Of a stretch of 64,000 nucleotides of DNA, positions 12,219 through 22,400 are shown piece by piece (the first letter of the stretch is position 1; each line of letters begins with the position of its first letter). The DNA lies in contig CM074187.1 of the NCBI GenBank assembly GCA_037179385.1, positions 10,231,450 through 10,295,449 on the forward strand. The letters run 5' to 3'. The notes under the pieces are model-generated. The model worked only from the letters and a program-made list of their open reading frames with translations, was not told where the DNA came from and made no database searches. This stretch comes from Holothuria scabra. Lineage: Eukaryota > Echinodermata > Holothuroidea > Aspidochirotida > Holothuriidae. The translations under genes and the position numbers were made by a program.

Positions 12219-12816
12219 CTGTCCAATGGGGCTTATACTGCATTGTGCTTGTTGCTCAGTTCAGTGGCATCGGGGCTGTTAAATGTGAGCTTAATCTAAC
12301 GTACGCCCATCAACTGATAGCATATTTCTTTCATTTTGGTTAGCGATTCGCAGTTCTTGGTAATTTTTTCAACAATCAAAGGTCAAATAGGATTCCAGTT
12401 CTTCAAAGGGAAGTCCAATTATCCTACAAAAATAGAATATTGATTGACTTTTCGAATTGTAATATTTAAATTCTTTAAAAGTAAGACTACTATTCATTTG
12501 ATCACTCCTAAAGAATGATAGTGACTCTTGTTCGGCTTAAATATTTGGATTTGAAATTGAATATGTGTCTAATTTCACCCTAAATAACTTCCCATATAAA
12601 ATATGTAATTGTGCCATTGCCTACAAAATAATTCCTTCTCATGGAATACCTAATGATCACTTGTAACCAAGCCTCCTCATTTCGAAACTAAAAAATCGTT
12701 TAAAGCTTTCATAAAACAATTTTTTCTCATTTCAATTATGAAAAGGATACTTATTGACCACAAAGACTTTATTATGATGTCAAGTGGCAGTATGCATGTC
12801 ACCTCTTATCGTTTGG

Positions 12817-13000
12817 CCGTGTCATACCGAAGCCTTTAAAAGTGGAACCTACTGACATTGTGCTTCGTGTTAATCACAAGCAATGGACAAATGGAGTAAG
12901 GAAACAAGCCAGTGAGCCACAAGTGGGAAAAGGCCGTGGCAGGCCTGACTTAAACGAAATGGTTAGAACCTGACTCGTAAAACCTCATCTAAGAAATTAA
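12817..13000 (+). mobile_element. SINE-A copy without tRNA head
   Basis: It begins GTGTCATACCGAAGCCTTTA and contains GTGGAACCTACTGACATTGT and GAGCCACAAGTGGGAAAAGG. The tail is eroded (ATCTAAGAAATTAA). It starts at nearly the same internal point as the 6.1 kb copy. Confidence 0.75.
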
Positions 13001-14105
13001 ATCCAGTACAATGTAAAACCATATATTTTGACAAGGGCAAACAAAATTTAGAAAAATACCAGATTCCAAAAAATGCTCTCAGTAAAATTAAAATGATGGG
13101 TTTTAATTTTTTTTTCTCGTTTCTTCTATGGTTCAACTGATCGATTTTCGACTGAGCAGTAAATTAAAGGATCAATAACCATTCACAAATCATTTTAATG
13201 ACTTAATTTTCAACGATACATAATCAATTATCAAGGATCAAGTGATCAATTGTCCAATAATCAATCAACAAAGCTGTCTTCAATGATATAATTCACCACA
13301 AGTACATAATGTGGAGGTATAATGGTAGGGTTGATGTATTCACAAGCCTGCTGTTTCCGTTCTCCATACGTCATGTCTGACCTTTACCTACATGAGAAAT
13401 ATGAACAGCCTTACATGACATAAGCCGCTCCCCAAAAAAAGATCAACCGCAGTGCAAAGAATCTCCTCTACTGAAAGTGCAAATGTTTTTTATCAAATGG
13501 AGTGCACTTTTGCTGTCCTGCGTTATTTATTTTTTATGTTATGTTTCAGAAACCACTTTTACTTTGTTTAAAATGTGAGGGACGAAAAAAGGACTTACTT
13601 CACCGAAATTCTACTACTAAAAAAACGGTATGGTTGTCTACCTGGACTCGTTGTCTTGTTTTCATTGTCGTACTATGATTACCTGAAAAACAAATTATTT
13701 CCTCCCTCGGTGAAGGCCTGCTGACTGTCCTGACCTTATTAGGGTTACTGCCAGTGTTAAAACCACAACCACTCGCTAAAGAAGTGCAAACTTGATAGGT
13801 AATTATCTTTACCTTTGAGTTACCGCCTTAATTGATGTATCAAAAAACGCCGACAGAAAGGGTAATGCCATTTACGCGTTTCCTACAAAACCTCTTTGCT
13901 AATTTCTATAACTTATTAGCAACACAGGTGTCAATGTGTCGGCACGATGGGAAAAAAACATATCTTGATATTGGAATTGTGTAAGACAATAAGGACTTCG
14001 GTATACTCTCAAGAACACAACACTGTTCTTCATGTAAAGGGGCAGAGCAGTCAGCCCGATTTGGAGGCTTTTAGTATACTATTCCATTTTATGAATGGCT
14101 CTTGA
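13001..14105. other. Anonymous non-coding stretch
   Basis: A TCAAT-rich patch at about 13140-13270 is compositionally biased. No exon or duplicated element was recognised. Confidence 0.3.
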
Positions 14106-14108
14106 ACA

Positions 14109-14282
14109 TAACACTGTAATAAATGTCTCTAAAATTACAGAACAAAAAAAAAATAAATAAATAAAGATATTAAAATTAAAAAAAGGCATTGGCAACTTTT
14201 GCAACTCAGTTATGAACACTTTTTCTGTAATATTTATGTCTTTTTTTTTTTTTATAAATTTACGGTACTTTCTTACAATGTA
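14109..14282. mobile_element. MITE, ACACTGTAAAAAATG family
   Basis: The left end AACACTGTAATAAATGTCTC continues into AAATTACAGAACAAAA and the right end ATAAATTTACGG continues into TTCTTACAATGTA. An A-rich and a T-rich tract face each other inside. The arms are more diverged than in the 3.9 kb copy. Confidence 0.65.
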
Positions 14283-14379
14283 TGTAAGAAATATTTTTCC
14301 CCCTCAAGTGTGAAATTTTACAAGGAATAGTTGCTTAGTTTCCTAGAATGTGTAATATGTAAGTCCTGAAATATCATGT

Positions 14380-14629
14380 AAGATACTTTGGTGAGAAATA
14401 GAGCACCCGCCTCTCACGCGGAAGGCCCGGGTTCGATTCCCAGGTCGAGCCATACCAAAGACTCTAAAAAATGGAACCTACTGCCGTTGTGCGTGATGCT
14501 CCGCATAAGCAATGGAGTAGGGAAAACAAGAAAGTGGGCTACAACTGGAAAAAAGGCCATGGCCGGCTCAACTTGAACCAATAGGTTGGAAATTGGGCCT
14601 TAAAACTCCATCTAACTAACTAACTAACC
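14380..14629 (+). mobile_element. Full-length SINE-A with tRNA-Asp-like head
   Basis: The first 75 bp are tRNA-like: CCCGCCTCTCACGCGG resembles an anticodon arm and GGCCCGGGTTCGATTCCC is a near-perfect B box and T arm. From memory of tRNA families the closest is tRNA-Asp, with CTC in place of GTC. The body follows (GGAACCTACTGCCGTTGTGC, GGCTACAACTGGAAAAAAGG, GGCCGGCTCAACTTGAACC) and then (CTAA)4. The frame at 14388-14576 is a shadow of the SINE. Confidence 0.88.
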
Positions 14630-16068
14630 GACTCAGTGGGAACAAAGATAAAAATTGTGGATAAAAAATGTGAGATTTAACTCTTATTTTCCTTTAACAA
14701 ATGGAATTTCTTCTAAGTTGAAGCCCCGTCCTCTAGACTTATTAATCAGCTAGAGTGTATGCTAAAAGGATTTGCTGAGATTACATTAAAAAGAGTAGTT
14801 TTGGACCGGAAAATAAAAGTTTTCTTTAGTGACATTTTTTCTTCAAATTTGCCTACCTTTAATAGTGCCACGGCTACTGGAATGTTATTACACATTTTCC
14901 TCTTTATCTTTCTATGGAAAATTTGTAGAATAAATGCTTTGTGAATACGTTACCTGTTAGACGGGCTTGTAGGGAAAGTACAGTTCAAAGCTTGGGGTCC
15001 CTTATATATACTCTTGTATATAGATCAAGGAATGAGTAGGGTGTCAATTAAATATGTGCTGTAACAATCTGAGGAAAGATTAGCAACTAATAGTTTTATC
15101 AGCATAAAATTTTCGATGTGGTTGGGCGGGATTAAAGAACCATTTCCACATTTGTCTGTTTGAGAGAATCTCCTACTTAGGGAGGCAGCCATCTGTGCAG
15201 CGTCGACGCATTCTGTGTTTTTGTTTCTCGGAAAAAACAAAGACCATCTCCACTTCACTACTTTAACGAGTTATTACTGATCGAAAAACTCTTTATCCTC
15301 ATAAATGGTAGAATCAGGGAGCTGCCAGGTAGAATCCTATAAAAATATAATAATGCAGAAACTTCATTAGCCTGTCATGAAAATCATGGTAGCACGCAAC
15401 CACGTGTCTGCGGTTTTTATCAAAACAACACTTCGAGGCACATGAAATATTATCTGTTTGGGCAAGACGCGTTGGTTTCCTACTATTTGATTTCTATTAC
15501 CGATTACCGATGTTGAGTACAAGCGGTATAACCGGTCGATTCTATGATTGACTCACTAATGATGAAGGCGTTGAGAGTGTACCAGTTTATTGGTCTCTTT
15601 GGAGGCACACAGACTGGAATCTTCTGTTTTCACAGTAGCACACAAAGGATATGGTTAATCGGTAAACTTATTTTGCTTGATACGTTATAGAAGTACAATA
15701 CGCAAGGCAATCGGATAATTTTTTTTGGTGATATTTTTGTTTTATTCAAACATGGTTTCAAAGCACGAAGCAGCTTTAACCCCAACTGTAAAGTTACAAT
15801 GCACTCAAAACACAAAGGATTTCCATAATCAAACTTGTGTTACACACGTATTTAAATAACCCAATAATCCAACGTGGTCTGTTTAACAACCGATCCGGTA
15901 TGAGGGCTGCTTATATCCGTCTGGCTGAATTCAAAATTTATATTTTTATAAACATTTCATTTTCAAGTTTGACGAAAATATTGAGGAAACACGAATTTTA
16001 CTGCTCTTACTCCGGGTTGTGGTTATCTTTAACAAAATCATCGGAGAATAGACCATAAATAAAAACAA
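14630..16068. other. Mostly anonymous non-coding stretch
   Basis: Apart from the weak minus-strand frame at 15025-15192 listed separately, I see no exon or repeated element here. Confidence 0.3.
15025..15192 (-). CDS. Weak candidate first exon, unrecognised protein
   Basis: On the minus strand an ATGGCTGCC start (about 15192) opens a frame of about 55 codons ending at 15025. It begins Met-Ala-Ala-Ser-Leu-Ser and has mixed amino-acid composition rather than the Phe/Lys/Ile bias of random frames in this DNA. No domain is recognised. The frame continues upstream without a stop for 22 further codons, so the start is a choice based on context. No strong donor was seen. It may be chance. Confidence 0.18.
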   Translation of the reverse strand: MAASLSRRFSQTDKCGNGSLIPPNHIENFMLIKLLVANLSSDCYSTYLIDTLLIP

Positions 16069-16227
16069 ATGGCGACAAATATGTCTTCCCTTTTGCATCT
16101 TTCATCAAATTTGTCCCCGCCACATGCAAACAAGTTAACACAACTTAAATCACAGCGAAAGTTTGTAGGTGGCGCTCTCGAAACGTTTATGAACCGACAG
16201 GAATTTGCAGCAGGTCCTGTGATTTGA
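16069..16227 (+). CDS. Candidate short coding exon, unrecognised protein
   Basis: The frame opens with ATGGCGACAAATATG and runs 52 codons to TGA. It has balanced codon use, a Ser/Leu/His/Pro-rich N-terminal half and a basic middle (Leu-Lys-Ser-Gln-Arg-Lys) followed by Phe-Val-Gly-Gly-Ala-Leu-Glu-Thr-Phe. A weak donor CAG|GTCCTG lies near its end (about 16213), so it could be a first coding exon. A longer minus-strand frame (16038-16580, 180 codons) overlaps, but part of that frame runs through a SINE-A fragment, which argues against it. I do not recognise the protein. Confidence 0.28.
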   Translation: MATNMSSLLHLSSNLSPPHANKLTQLKSQRKFVGGALETFMNRQEFAAGPVI

Positions 16228-16439
16228 GTGAACTCTTGGCAGGGAGTTGACCGTATTGCACGGTGAGAGGTAATCGAACCAATCCTGTTTTTTAAGGTCA
16301 AGAGATCCATGCAGGGTAATCCAGGGTGACTAATTCTCATAAATAAATAACGGAAGTGACGTATCTCTGACCGACTTATAATAACTCTTCGCTTTGCAGA
16401 TGCATTTCCATTTCCAATGCTAAAGATGAAACCCGAGAA

Positions 16440-16481
16440 GTTAGATGGAGTATAGGGCCAAGTTTCCAAACAATTGTTGGA
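16440..16481 (-). mobile_element. SINE-A 3'-end fragment
   Basis: GTTAGATGGAGTATAGGGCC followed by AAGTTTCCAAACAATTG matches only the last 40 bp of SINE-A in reverse orientation. It lies about 90 bp before a plus-strand SINE-A head, a head-to-head arrangement. Confidence 0.7.
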
Positions 16482-16570
16482 ACGAGAGGATGTAGCTATT
16501 GTGCTTGTACCTGTTATAGATCTAACAATCATGATAAGCCTCCAATGAAGTACATTGGCATTGACCGATC

Positions 16571-16740
16571 GCATGGTCAAGTATTTAGAGCATCAGACTT
16601 GCAGTCGAGGGGTCGAGAGTTTGAGTCTTGGCTGGGTCATACCGAAGACTTTAAAAAACGGAGCCTTTGGATATTGTGCTTGGTGCTCAACATAAGAAAT
16701 GGAGTATAGGGGAAAAAGGTCAGTGAGTCACAACTGGAAA
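16571..16740 (+). mobile_element. SINE-A with tRNA-Cys-like head, cut off in the body
   Basis: The head TTAGAGCATCAGACTTGCAG followed by a GAGAGTTTGAGTC B box resembles tRNA-Cys rather than tRNA-Asp. The body (GGTCATACCGAAGACTTTAA, CAGTGAGTCACAACTGGAAA) stops abruptly at 16740. The following 250 bp begin ATCAAAATT and end AATTTTGAT (about 16982-16990), so another small element may have broken the SINE here. The remaining 3' part was not found beyond it. Confidence 0.75.
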
Positions 16741-16991
16741 TCAAAATTGAATTGTGAAACGTTTCCCGAAAGAATAATTAAAGGCATTTTCAGGGAAACA
16801 ATTCATTAACTTCAAGATATGCAGAAAAATGTTCTTTTCTAGGAGGCGAAAAGTGCATCTCAATAGCATGTTGCGTTCAGAAGATACAAATTTATAGAGT
16901 AATGCAATTTTTCCTTTTGATTTGGTGCACCATGGAAAATCTGTGACGTCATCGCGGCAACATTGCATACAATTTATTTGTAATTTTGATG
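16738..16991. mobile_element. Possible MITE with ATCAAAATT ends
   Basis: The segment is bounded by ATCAAAATT and AATTTTGAT, with secondary pairing of GAATTGT and the CAATTTATT region. It begins exactly where the SINE-A body stops. It contains TGACGTCATCGCGG, a CRE-like motif, near 16946. Only one copy is seen, so the assignment is tentative. Confidence 0.35.
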
Positions 16992-17914
16992 TCGCTGCAG
17001 GAAATACAAAGCACCAGTGGTGGTTTTACTCTTTGTATGTTGAACGGTGATGCTTGATATACAGGCAAATACATTTAAACATGCCAACACTATCAAATTT
17101 CAAAGACAAAAGGACTACTTTAACTTCTAAAGAAAACCAAAAAATTCAGAGACAATGTACCCACATTAGGCCTACATATCTTTTTGTGGCTTTTTTGAAA
17201 AACGGGAATTTTTAACAAACAATAACCAGTCTTTAAAATTAGATATCTTGAGTTAGGAAAAGGAATTGCGACAGAGTTTCAATGACACGGTGTGGAATAC
17301 TTTTGTTATTTTTTTTTACAAAAGACAGGTGAAAAGCCACCAGAAGACCTTTAAATAACTGCTAAGTGAATGTCTCCTCTATGCTTATGCATTTCTAAGC
17401 TTTTTCTCGGCTTCCATATGTTCTAAATCCCAGTTTGAAACTCGATAGATACCTATCACGTAATTTAATGCCCAATAAAGGTTAGAGACATTTCAAAGGA
17501 GGTAAAACTATTTCTCTCGTCAAAAGTTGCTGTTCCTTAAAGTTAAAACTATGAAGTAAAAATCTTGTTGACATAAAATGTATAAAATGAATCAAACAGA
17601 ATAAAAAGTGTTCGGTGGTTTTTCTTCAATTCCAAACAATACTATTTTTGTAGAAACAGAGCACACAATTGCCCACGTTAAAATGGTCTCGTCCGGCTGA
17701 GTCATCAAAACCAATTTCCCCAATAAAGAAGGTGTTGGCTTCAGACAGTGAACAATATAGTCTCGTAGTACTTGTTTACCAATGTTAAGAAAGTCGATGA
17801 ACCATAATATATGCCAACACTAAAATGAACGATCCTAAATGTTTTACAAAAGTCTAATCTGCATGACTCCATAGGTTTTCCCTTTTGGGAAACCAAAAAG
17901 TCTATAACCGACTA

Positions 17915-17966
17915 GACAATCGGTTGAAAACTGGGCCTTAAAACTTCATTTAACTAAATAACTACA
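17915..17966 (+). mobile_element. SINE-A 3'-end fragment
   Basis: AATCGGTTGAAAACTGGGCC, TTAAAACTTCATTTAACTAA: the last 50 bp of the element with a short eroded tail. Confidence 0.6.
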
Positions 17967-19076
17967 TCGCAGGTCATAAGGGGTGTCAACTAGTCCTATG
18001 CGTTAATTCTAACCTTCCCGTCACGATAGGCGTCTTCAAATGGAGTTGTAAATTTCTGGCTCAACCAGTCTCTTGACTGGACGAAATATAAACGTAAAAT
18101 ACGTCCCCGCCCCAACTAGACCACCTCGGAGGGCTGGTTGATTTGGCCGGCTCAAGTTGTAACGTTTTGATGACGTTAAGATCACTTTTCAGAAAGATCG
18201 ATCGTTGGCTGAGCCAGTTGAGCCGGCTAGAGCCGCTAAATCGAACGAACCTAATATACAGCTGAAAGGGTGCTTACTAATATCCAACCACCTCAGTATA
18301 TTTAAAAGAAGGAGCCAATCCACCGACCAACAAAATACCGGGCAATCGAATGGGCTCTTCTTCCTTCCCCATATGCGTATTATTAAATTGTTTCACTAAT
18401 TAAACAATATTGTCATCTTGTTAAGATTAGACAATGCTGAGGTAAAAAAAATATTGTAACGTGATCTTAAGGAGCCGATAAAAAATTTAAGAAAAAGTCC
18501 AATTGGTTGATTACCTTTTGTTATTGAATATTAGTGATGAAACATTTATCCTTCATTCAATTTGTGCGAGTCCGGTCTTTCGTTTTGGTCGTTATGAACA
18601 TGGGCGCATCTTCCAAATAGTAGTGATAAACAAAAGAATCCCTCACCTACAACAAAGAATTCCAAAATTTGTTTTTACATGAACATTTCGTAAAATCATC
18701 CTTTCTGTATCCATACATACGAAAGATGGAATCTCAAGTGTGGCATAATGCAGTGGGTTGTGTCTAAATTGCCATCTTTTCCCTTTGTTCCAAGTGCAAT
18801 AAAATTTATAATATTGAGTTGAGTAGGAAATGACCCTCCCTCTTTTGGAAAATTTACTTGTATTTGATATTAAATTGTAAATCCTTTTGTCTAACTGTTT
18901 CAATGTCATTCATTCAACTCACACCCTGTGTTGCTGTTTTCTTACTTTATCCGTTGTTGTTTTATATTTGAATGTTTGATTCGAGCTGCCTGGATGCAAT
19001 CAGAGTTCCCTTGTTTGGGTCAAATTAAATAAAATCCTGTTGGGTTTCTACGCTATTATATTTTATTTTTTATAGT

Positions 19077-19125
19077 GATATACAGAAACGATAAATAATA
19101 CTGATATATAGAAACGATAAATTCA
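19077..19125. repeat. 26-bp tandem duplication
   Basis: GATATACAGAAACGATAAAT is followed after a few bases by GATATATAGAAACGATAAAT. Confidence 0.75.
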
Positions 19126-19169
19126 CCCTCAAAACTCAAAAGACCAAAATGAGGGACTGTCTTAATATG

Positions 19170-19282
19170 AAGATAAAATATTCACTTAAAAAGAGTGAGA
19201 ATGACTCTTTTCGATTGAAAGGTCTAACTACAAATTTAGACTGATTTTCACTCTAAAGGATGTAAAGAGTAGTGTCACGCGT
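19170..19282. mobile_element. Probable AGAGTGAA-type palindromic element
   Basis: Inverted blocks TTCACTTAAAAAGAGTGAGA and GATTTTCACTCTAAAGGATG suggest a small element related in motif to the 21.2 kb and 50.5 kb repeats. Ends are not precise. Confidence 0.35.
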
Positions 19283-19697
19283 AATTTTGATCCCCCTTTC
19301 CCCTATGAAGAAACAAAATAAACCAAACATGTAACATTCTTGCAAATATATTGATTACCTAACCGACTAACAAGGCAAGTTAACTGCAGCGTCTTGTAAA
19401 AGTCTGAGAAAAACTTTCCGTGTCGCTTATTTCGATCAATGGGAGTAAAGAGCGTGACCAAACTGTATAGAGACCAGCAGTCTCTCGGGAATACAGAAAA
19501 TTGATGATTTCGTGTAGCTGGATCTTACCGAATAAAAGATGGTTATGGGATTTCGAAGTTAACTAGATAATTGGGTAAAGCCGAGCTTCATCGGGGCCTA
19601 AACACCGTTTTTCCAACTTAACGCCTCATTTGGTGTAACCTCTTGCACATTGTAAGCGAGAATCTTGTACTTTTTTCTAGGTTTTGTTTTTTCTCAG

Positions 19698-19988
19698 GCT
19701 GGTGTTAAAAATATTGGCGCGTCTGGTGGTTTGTTGTGTCAGAGTACACATCGTAGAAGAATTAATCCGCAACAGAAGATTGAACAAAACGTTAGTGCAT
19801 GGAAAGTAAATGATGTTGTGAGTGATTGCAGTAATTTAGAAGATTCTTACAATGTCCGCTTTATTTTTGAGAATGGTGTCCTGGATGACTGGGCGTACCG
19901 TCCATTCGTTGTTATCATGTGTAGTGAAATATCTTACAGCGTGACTCAGAACAAAACGTGTTTCTTAAACTGTGACGGCGACACTTGA
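19698..19988 (+). CDS. Candidate internal or terminal exon, unrecognised protein
   Basis: A strong-looking acceptor, GTTTTGTTTTTTCTCAG, immediately precedes an open frame of 96 codons to a TGA at 19986. The composition is coding-like (charged and Gly/Asn/Asp residues, few runs), including Asn-Ile-Gly-Ala-Ser-Gly-Gly and Phe-Glu-Asn-Gly-Val-Leu-Asp-Asp-Trp. A donor-like GTTGTGAGTGATT lies inside near 19816, so the exon could end there in phase 0 and not use the stop. Five cysteines are spread along the frame without a known spacing. No family recognised. The frame extends slightly upstream of the acceptor. Confidence 0.35.
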   Translation, partial: AGVKNIGASGGLLCQSTHRRRINPQQKIEQNVSAWKVNDVVSDCSNLEDSYNVRFIFENGVLDDWAYRPFVVIMCSEISYSVTQNKTCFLNCDGDT

Positions 19989-20057
19989 CAAAGGAAAACA
20001 AAGTAAGGCGGCGGCACGAAAGTCTTCCTCTAATCATAATTACCGATTTCAAGCTCT

Positions 20058-20221
20058 GCACTGCTAAAAATGGCCCAAGATCGCTATAAATTTACGGTAA
20101 AAAAAAAAACAAACAAATAAAGAGATACAGTACAGAAAAGTTCTGGTAATAAGTTGTTCATAAAATTCATCTCCTAATTTTTGCTATGTACCGGTAGTAT
20201 ACCGTAATTTTTTAGGGTGCA
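20058..20221. mobile_element. MITE, ACACTGTAAAAAATG family, diverged
   Basis: GCACTGCTAAAAATGGCC, AAATTTACGGTAAAAAAAAA on the left and TATACCGTAATTTTTTAG, GGTGCAT on the right form imperfect inverted repeats like the 14.1 kb copy. Confidence 0.5.
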
Positions 20222-20569
20222 TAAAATCGCATTTCTTCCCAAAATAACTGAACGTGCTGATATTGTATATGGTATAGTCAGTGACACATCTTACAGTGTG
20301 TAATATCATATCCCATGAATTATGACTGAAATAAGTACCGTAAGCATTGCGACATTAACCGGAATTAGTAAACAAAAATATTATTCTTACTACATTTGTT
20401 GAAGAAAAAAAAAACGAAAACAGATTTGTCTACAGCAAACAATTGCATGTATTCCTTTTAAACCGAAATAACAACATGTGAGCACTATTTATGTACATGC
20501 AATAAAGAGGAGCTTTAGTAACGACAAACTTATGTCCATTTTGAGCTAGTGGCATGGGCAGGATTTCTC

Positions 20570-21145
20570 AGAAGGGGACCATGCAGTATCCCGATTGATC
20601 GCCGGCCTGGCTGAGGGGTCTGAAGAGGGGGTTTCCCCCTCCCCTTTGGAAATTTTCTAAAAATAGGGTGTGTTAAAATGCGATTTGGTACTACGTATGC
20701 AACTTTGGGAAGACTTTTTTCTTATAAAATTTGCTTATGTTAGGAAATAAAACAAAAGGTATCGGTGGTCCCCGACCTGGAAATGGGTCTTAGGTGAGAG
20801 GGTGTCCCACTCCCCTTAAAAAAGTTTTGAAGAATTAGGTGCCCTTGCAAGCAATCTGGTGCCACAAAGGCATACATAGGCATACATAGGCTACCTTTTG
20901 AAGTAAAAGTTGGAGGGTATAACAAAATTTGCGTATTTTTAGGAAATAAACATACAATTGGCATCAGTGAGGATGCCCTGGAGAAACAATCCCTCTTTTT
21001 TGAATTTTTGTTTAGATATGTGTAATCTTTACATACAGTTTGGTACTACATATGCATGCTACCTCCTCTTGGAGTTAAATTTGTGTTACTAAATTACGTA
21101 TTTTTAGGATCTAAAAAATGGCAGCTGTGAGGGCGAAGTATCCCT
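20570..21145 (+). repeat. Degenerate repeat family H, several units
   Basis: About three units of 170-190 bp, each with a TTTGGTACTA or AATCTGGTGCC block, CATGC or CATAC, an AAGTAAAAGTTGGA-like block, a CGTATTTTTAGGA motif and a GAGGGGGTTTCCCCCTCC or GGGTGTCCC-like stretch. The order is the reverse complement of 5256-5600. A 10 bp CATACATAGG duplication sits at 20871-20890. Confidence 0.65.
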
Positions 21146-21189
21146 TGCGTACGCCAATGGTTTGAAACAAATTTATCATGAGACTACAC

Positions 21190-21378
21190 CTTAAATTCAA
21201 AACAGTGGAATTCACTCCAAAAAGGAGTGCTAGAATGATCACTCCCAAGTGCAAGTGGATTTCACCTTAAGTTCACTCCCATAAAGTTATATTTCACACA
21301 CATGGAGTGTAGCATTGCTCTTTTTGGAGTGATTTCAGTCAATTCCTGGTAAAATTCACTCTTGTTAGGAGTGGTTCT
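21190..21378. mobile_element. ACTCC/GGAGT palindrome-rich element
   Basis: Repeated TTCACTCC, GGAGTG and AAATTCACTC blocks in both orientations occur over about 190 bp. The 50.5 kb region has the same motif set. It abuts the TTAA-family relic that follows. Confidence 0.5.
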
Positions 21379-21379
21379 T

Positions 21380-21555
21380 CAACTCTCTTCCTAAACTTCA
21401 ACTTTTGTAGTGTAGTCTATAGAAATTCTCAGTTGGATACAGTTTTTGAATTGACAGAAGCCTAAAAATCCCGAGTACTCTAGTAGCTCGTAAGTGAGCA
21501 GATTTGGAGAATTGGAACTGTTTGAGGTGAAAAGATTAGGCCTTTAGGGTTAAGG
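21380..21555. mobile_element. TTAA-family MITE relic (internally deleted)
   Basis: CAACTCTCTTCCTAAACTTC and TAGTCTATAGAAATTCTCAG match the element at 41.4 kb, and GGAACTGTTTGAGGTGAAAA then TTAGGCCTTTAG match its other end. The middle is missing. Confidence 0.6.
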
Positions 21556-21631
21556 TTATAAGTTGAGTTGTAAAACGCTAACAAACTGAAACAACTCGAA
21601 CTCATGTGTTCGTCAAGATGGAGCGGTAACT

Positions 21632-21860
21632 TTAAAGGCAGCCGTTTGTCAGACCAAACTACAGTCCTGTAGTCTACAGAAATTCTCCATTGGCACATCT
21701 CTTTAACTGACATAAAATTAAAAATGCAGAGTAGTTCATATTACATATCTTGTACTGAGAGTGTTTTGATCACTCCTTATGGCCTTGTATGTTCACCATG
21801 GCCAGATGGCGTACCCTGAAGCAATTAAGTAGGTTGTTCTGGGTAAGGAAGAAATTTAAA
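21632..21860. mobile_element. TTAA-family MITE, left part
   Basis: TTAAAGGCAGCC, then CCAAACTACAGTCC and TAGTCTACAGAAATTCTCCA match the 41.4 kb copy, and TACTGAGAGTGTTTTGATCA lies in the expected interior. The right terminus is missing. Confidence 0.65.
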
Positions 21861-22105
21861 TGTACGAGTGTGACATGCTAGCAAAAAGCCCTGACTTTAC
21901 TTGGAAATTAAGGAGTAAGCTTTTCTAAGGAAAAATCAGTCGCAATTATTTCAGTATCTTTTACAGTTCTCAAGATATACTTCTCAAAAGTTTGAATGTT
22001 TCTGAAGCAAGTTGTTGCTTATGCTAAAATAATGATGTGGTGTGCTGCACAGTGTGACATTTCTTTTGTTAAACCTTTATTATTTATCTATTCATTACTC
22101 ATTAG

Positions 22106-22152
22106 ATGATTTATGGTTTGGTAATTGATACTGATGATTTTCAAGGACACAA
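22106..22152 (+). CDS. Candidate small exon upstream of 22248-22400
   Basis: After a T-rich ATTCATTACTCATTAG acceptor-like stretch a frame of 16 codons (Met-Ile-Tyr-Gly-Leu-Val-Ile-Asp-Thr-Asp-Asp-Phe) reaches AAT|GTAAAA, a usable donor, in phase 0. Removing the 95 bases to the acceptor at 22247 keeps the frame open into the next candidate exon. Without splicing the frame stays open to a stop at 22258. Function unknown. Confidence 0.2.
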
Positions 22153-22247
22153 TGTAAAATTTAAAAATAAACCTCCAGGACATACTTATATTACAATTTT
22201 CCTTGAAAAAATGATTGTAAAAAACAATATTACCACTGACATCACAG

Positions 22248-22400
22248 GATTTGCATAATGAAGTCATGTTTATGCATGATCGAGAACAAATCAGAAGTTA
22301 CCTTGTAAATGGTCACTTTTTGACAGATTTTGATGGAAATTGCGGCAATTCTCTTGGCTTAAATGTATTCATATTAAATACCAAACTTCATCATTTTCAG
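22248..22400 (+). CDS. Candidate 51-codon internal exon, unrecognised protein
   Basis: The block lies between ATCACAG| and TTTTCAG|GTTAGTC and is exactly 153 nt, phase 0 at both ends. The translation is acidic and mixed (Asp-Leu-His-Asn-Glu-Val-Met-Phe-Met-His-Asp-Arg-Glu near the start; Asp-Phe-Asp-Gly-Asn-Cys-Gly-Asn in the middle). The frame also reads through the donor to a stop at 22475. No domain recognised; the acceptor lacks a long pyrimidine tract. This could instead be part of a decayed transposon gene. Confidence 0.28.

Larger units (their letters stand above)
16992..19690. other. Largely anonymous stretch
   Basis: Besides the SINE-A fragment at 17.9 kb, it contains a GGCTGA/GGCTCAA-rich patch at 18040-18240 with internal GGCTGGTT/AACCAG pairings, and the direct repeat at 19077-19125. 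No convincing exon. Confidence 0.3.

Noticed and set aside
14380..14455. Possible functional tRNA gene with good B box
   Set aside because: The acceptor stem does not pair and the sequence continues into the SINE-A body and tail, so it is a SINE head.
16038..16580. Longest open frame in the window, 180 codons on the minus strand
   Set aside because: It begins inside SINE-A-derived DNA (16440-16481 lies within it), contains no recognisable motif and lacks a splice or promoter context. Length alone is not enough in a 64 kb six-frame scan.
18040..18400. Frame beginning Ala-Glu-Pro-Val-Glu-Pro in a GGCTGA-rich patch
   Set aside because: It starts from TTG, the patch is made of short GGCT/AGCC inverted motifs, and no splice context is present.
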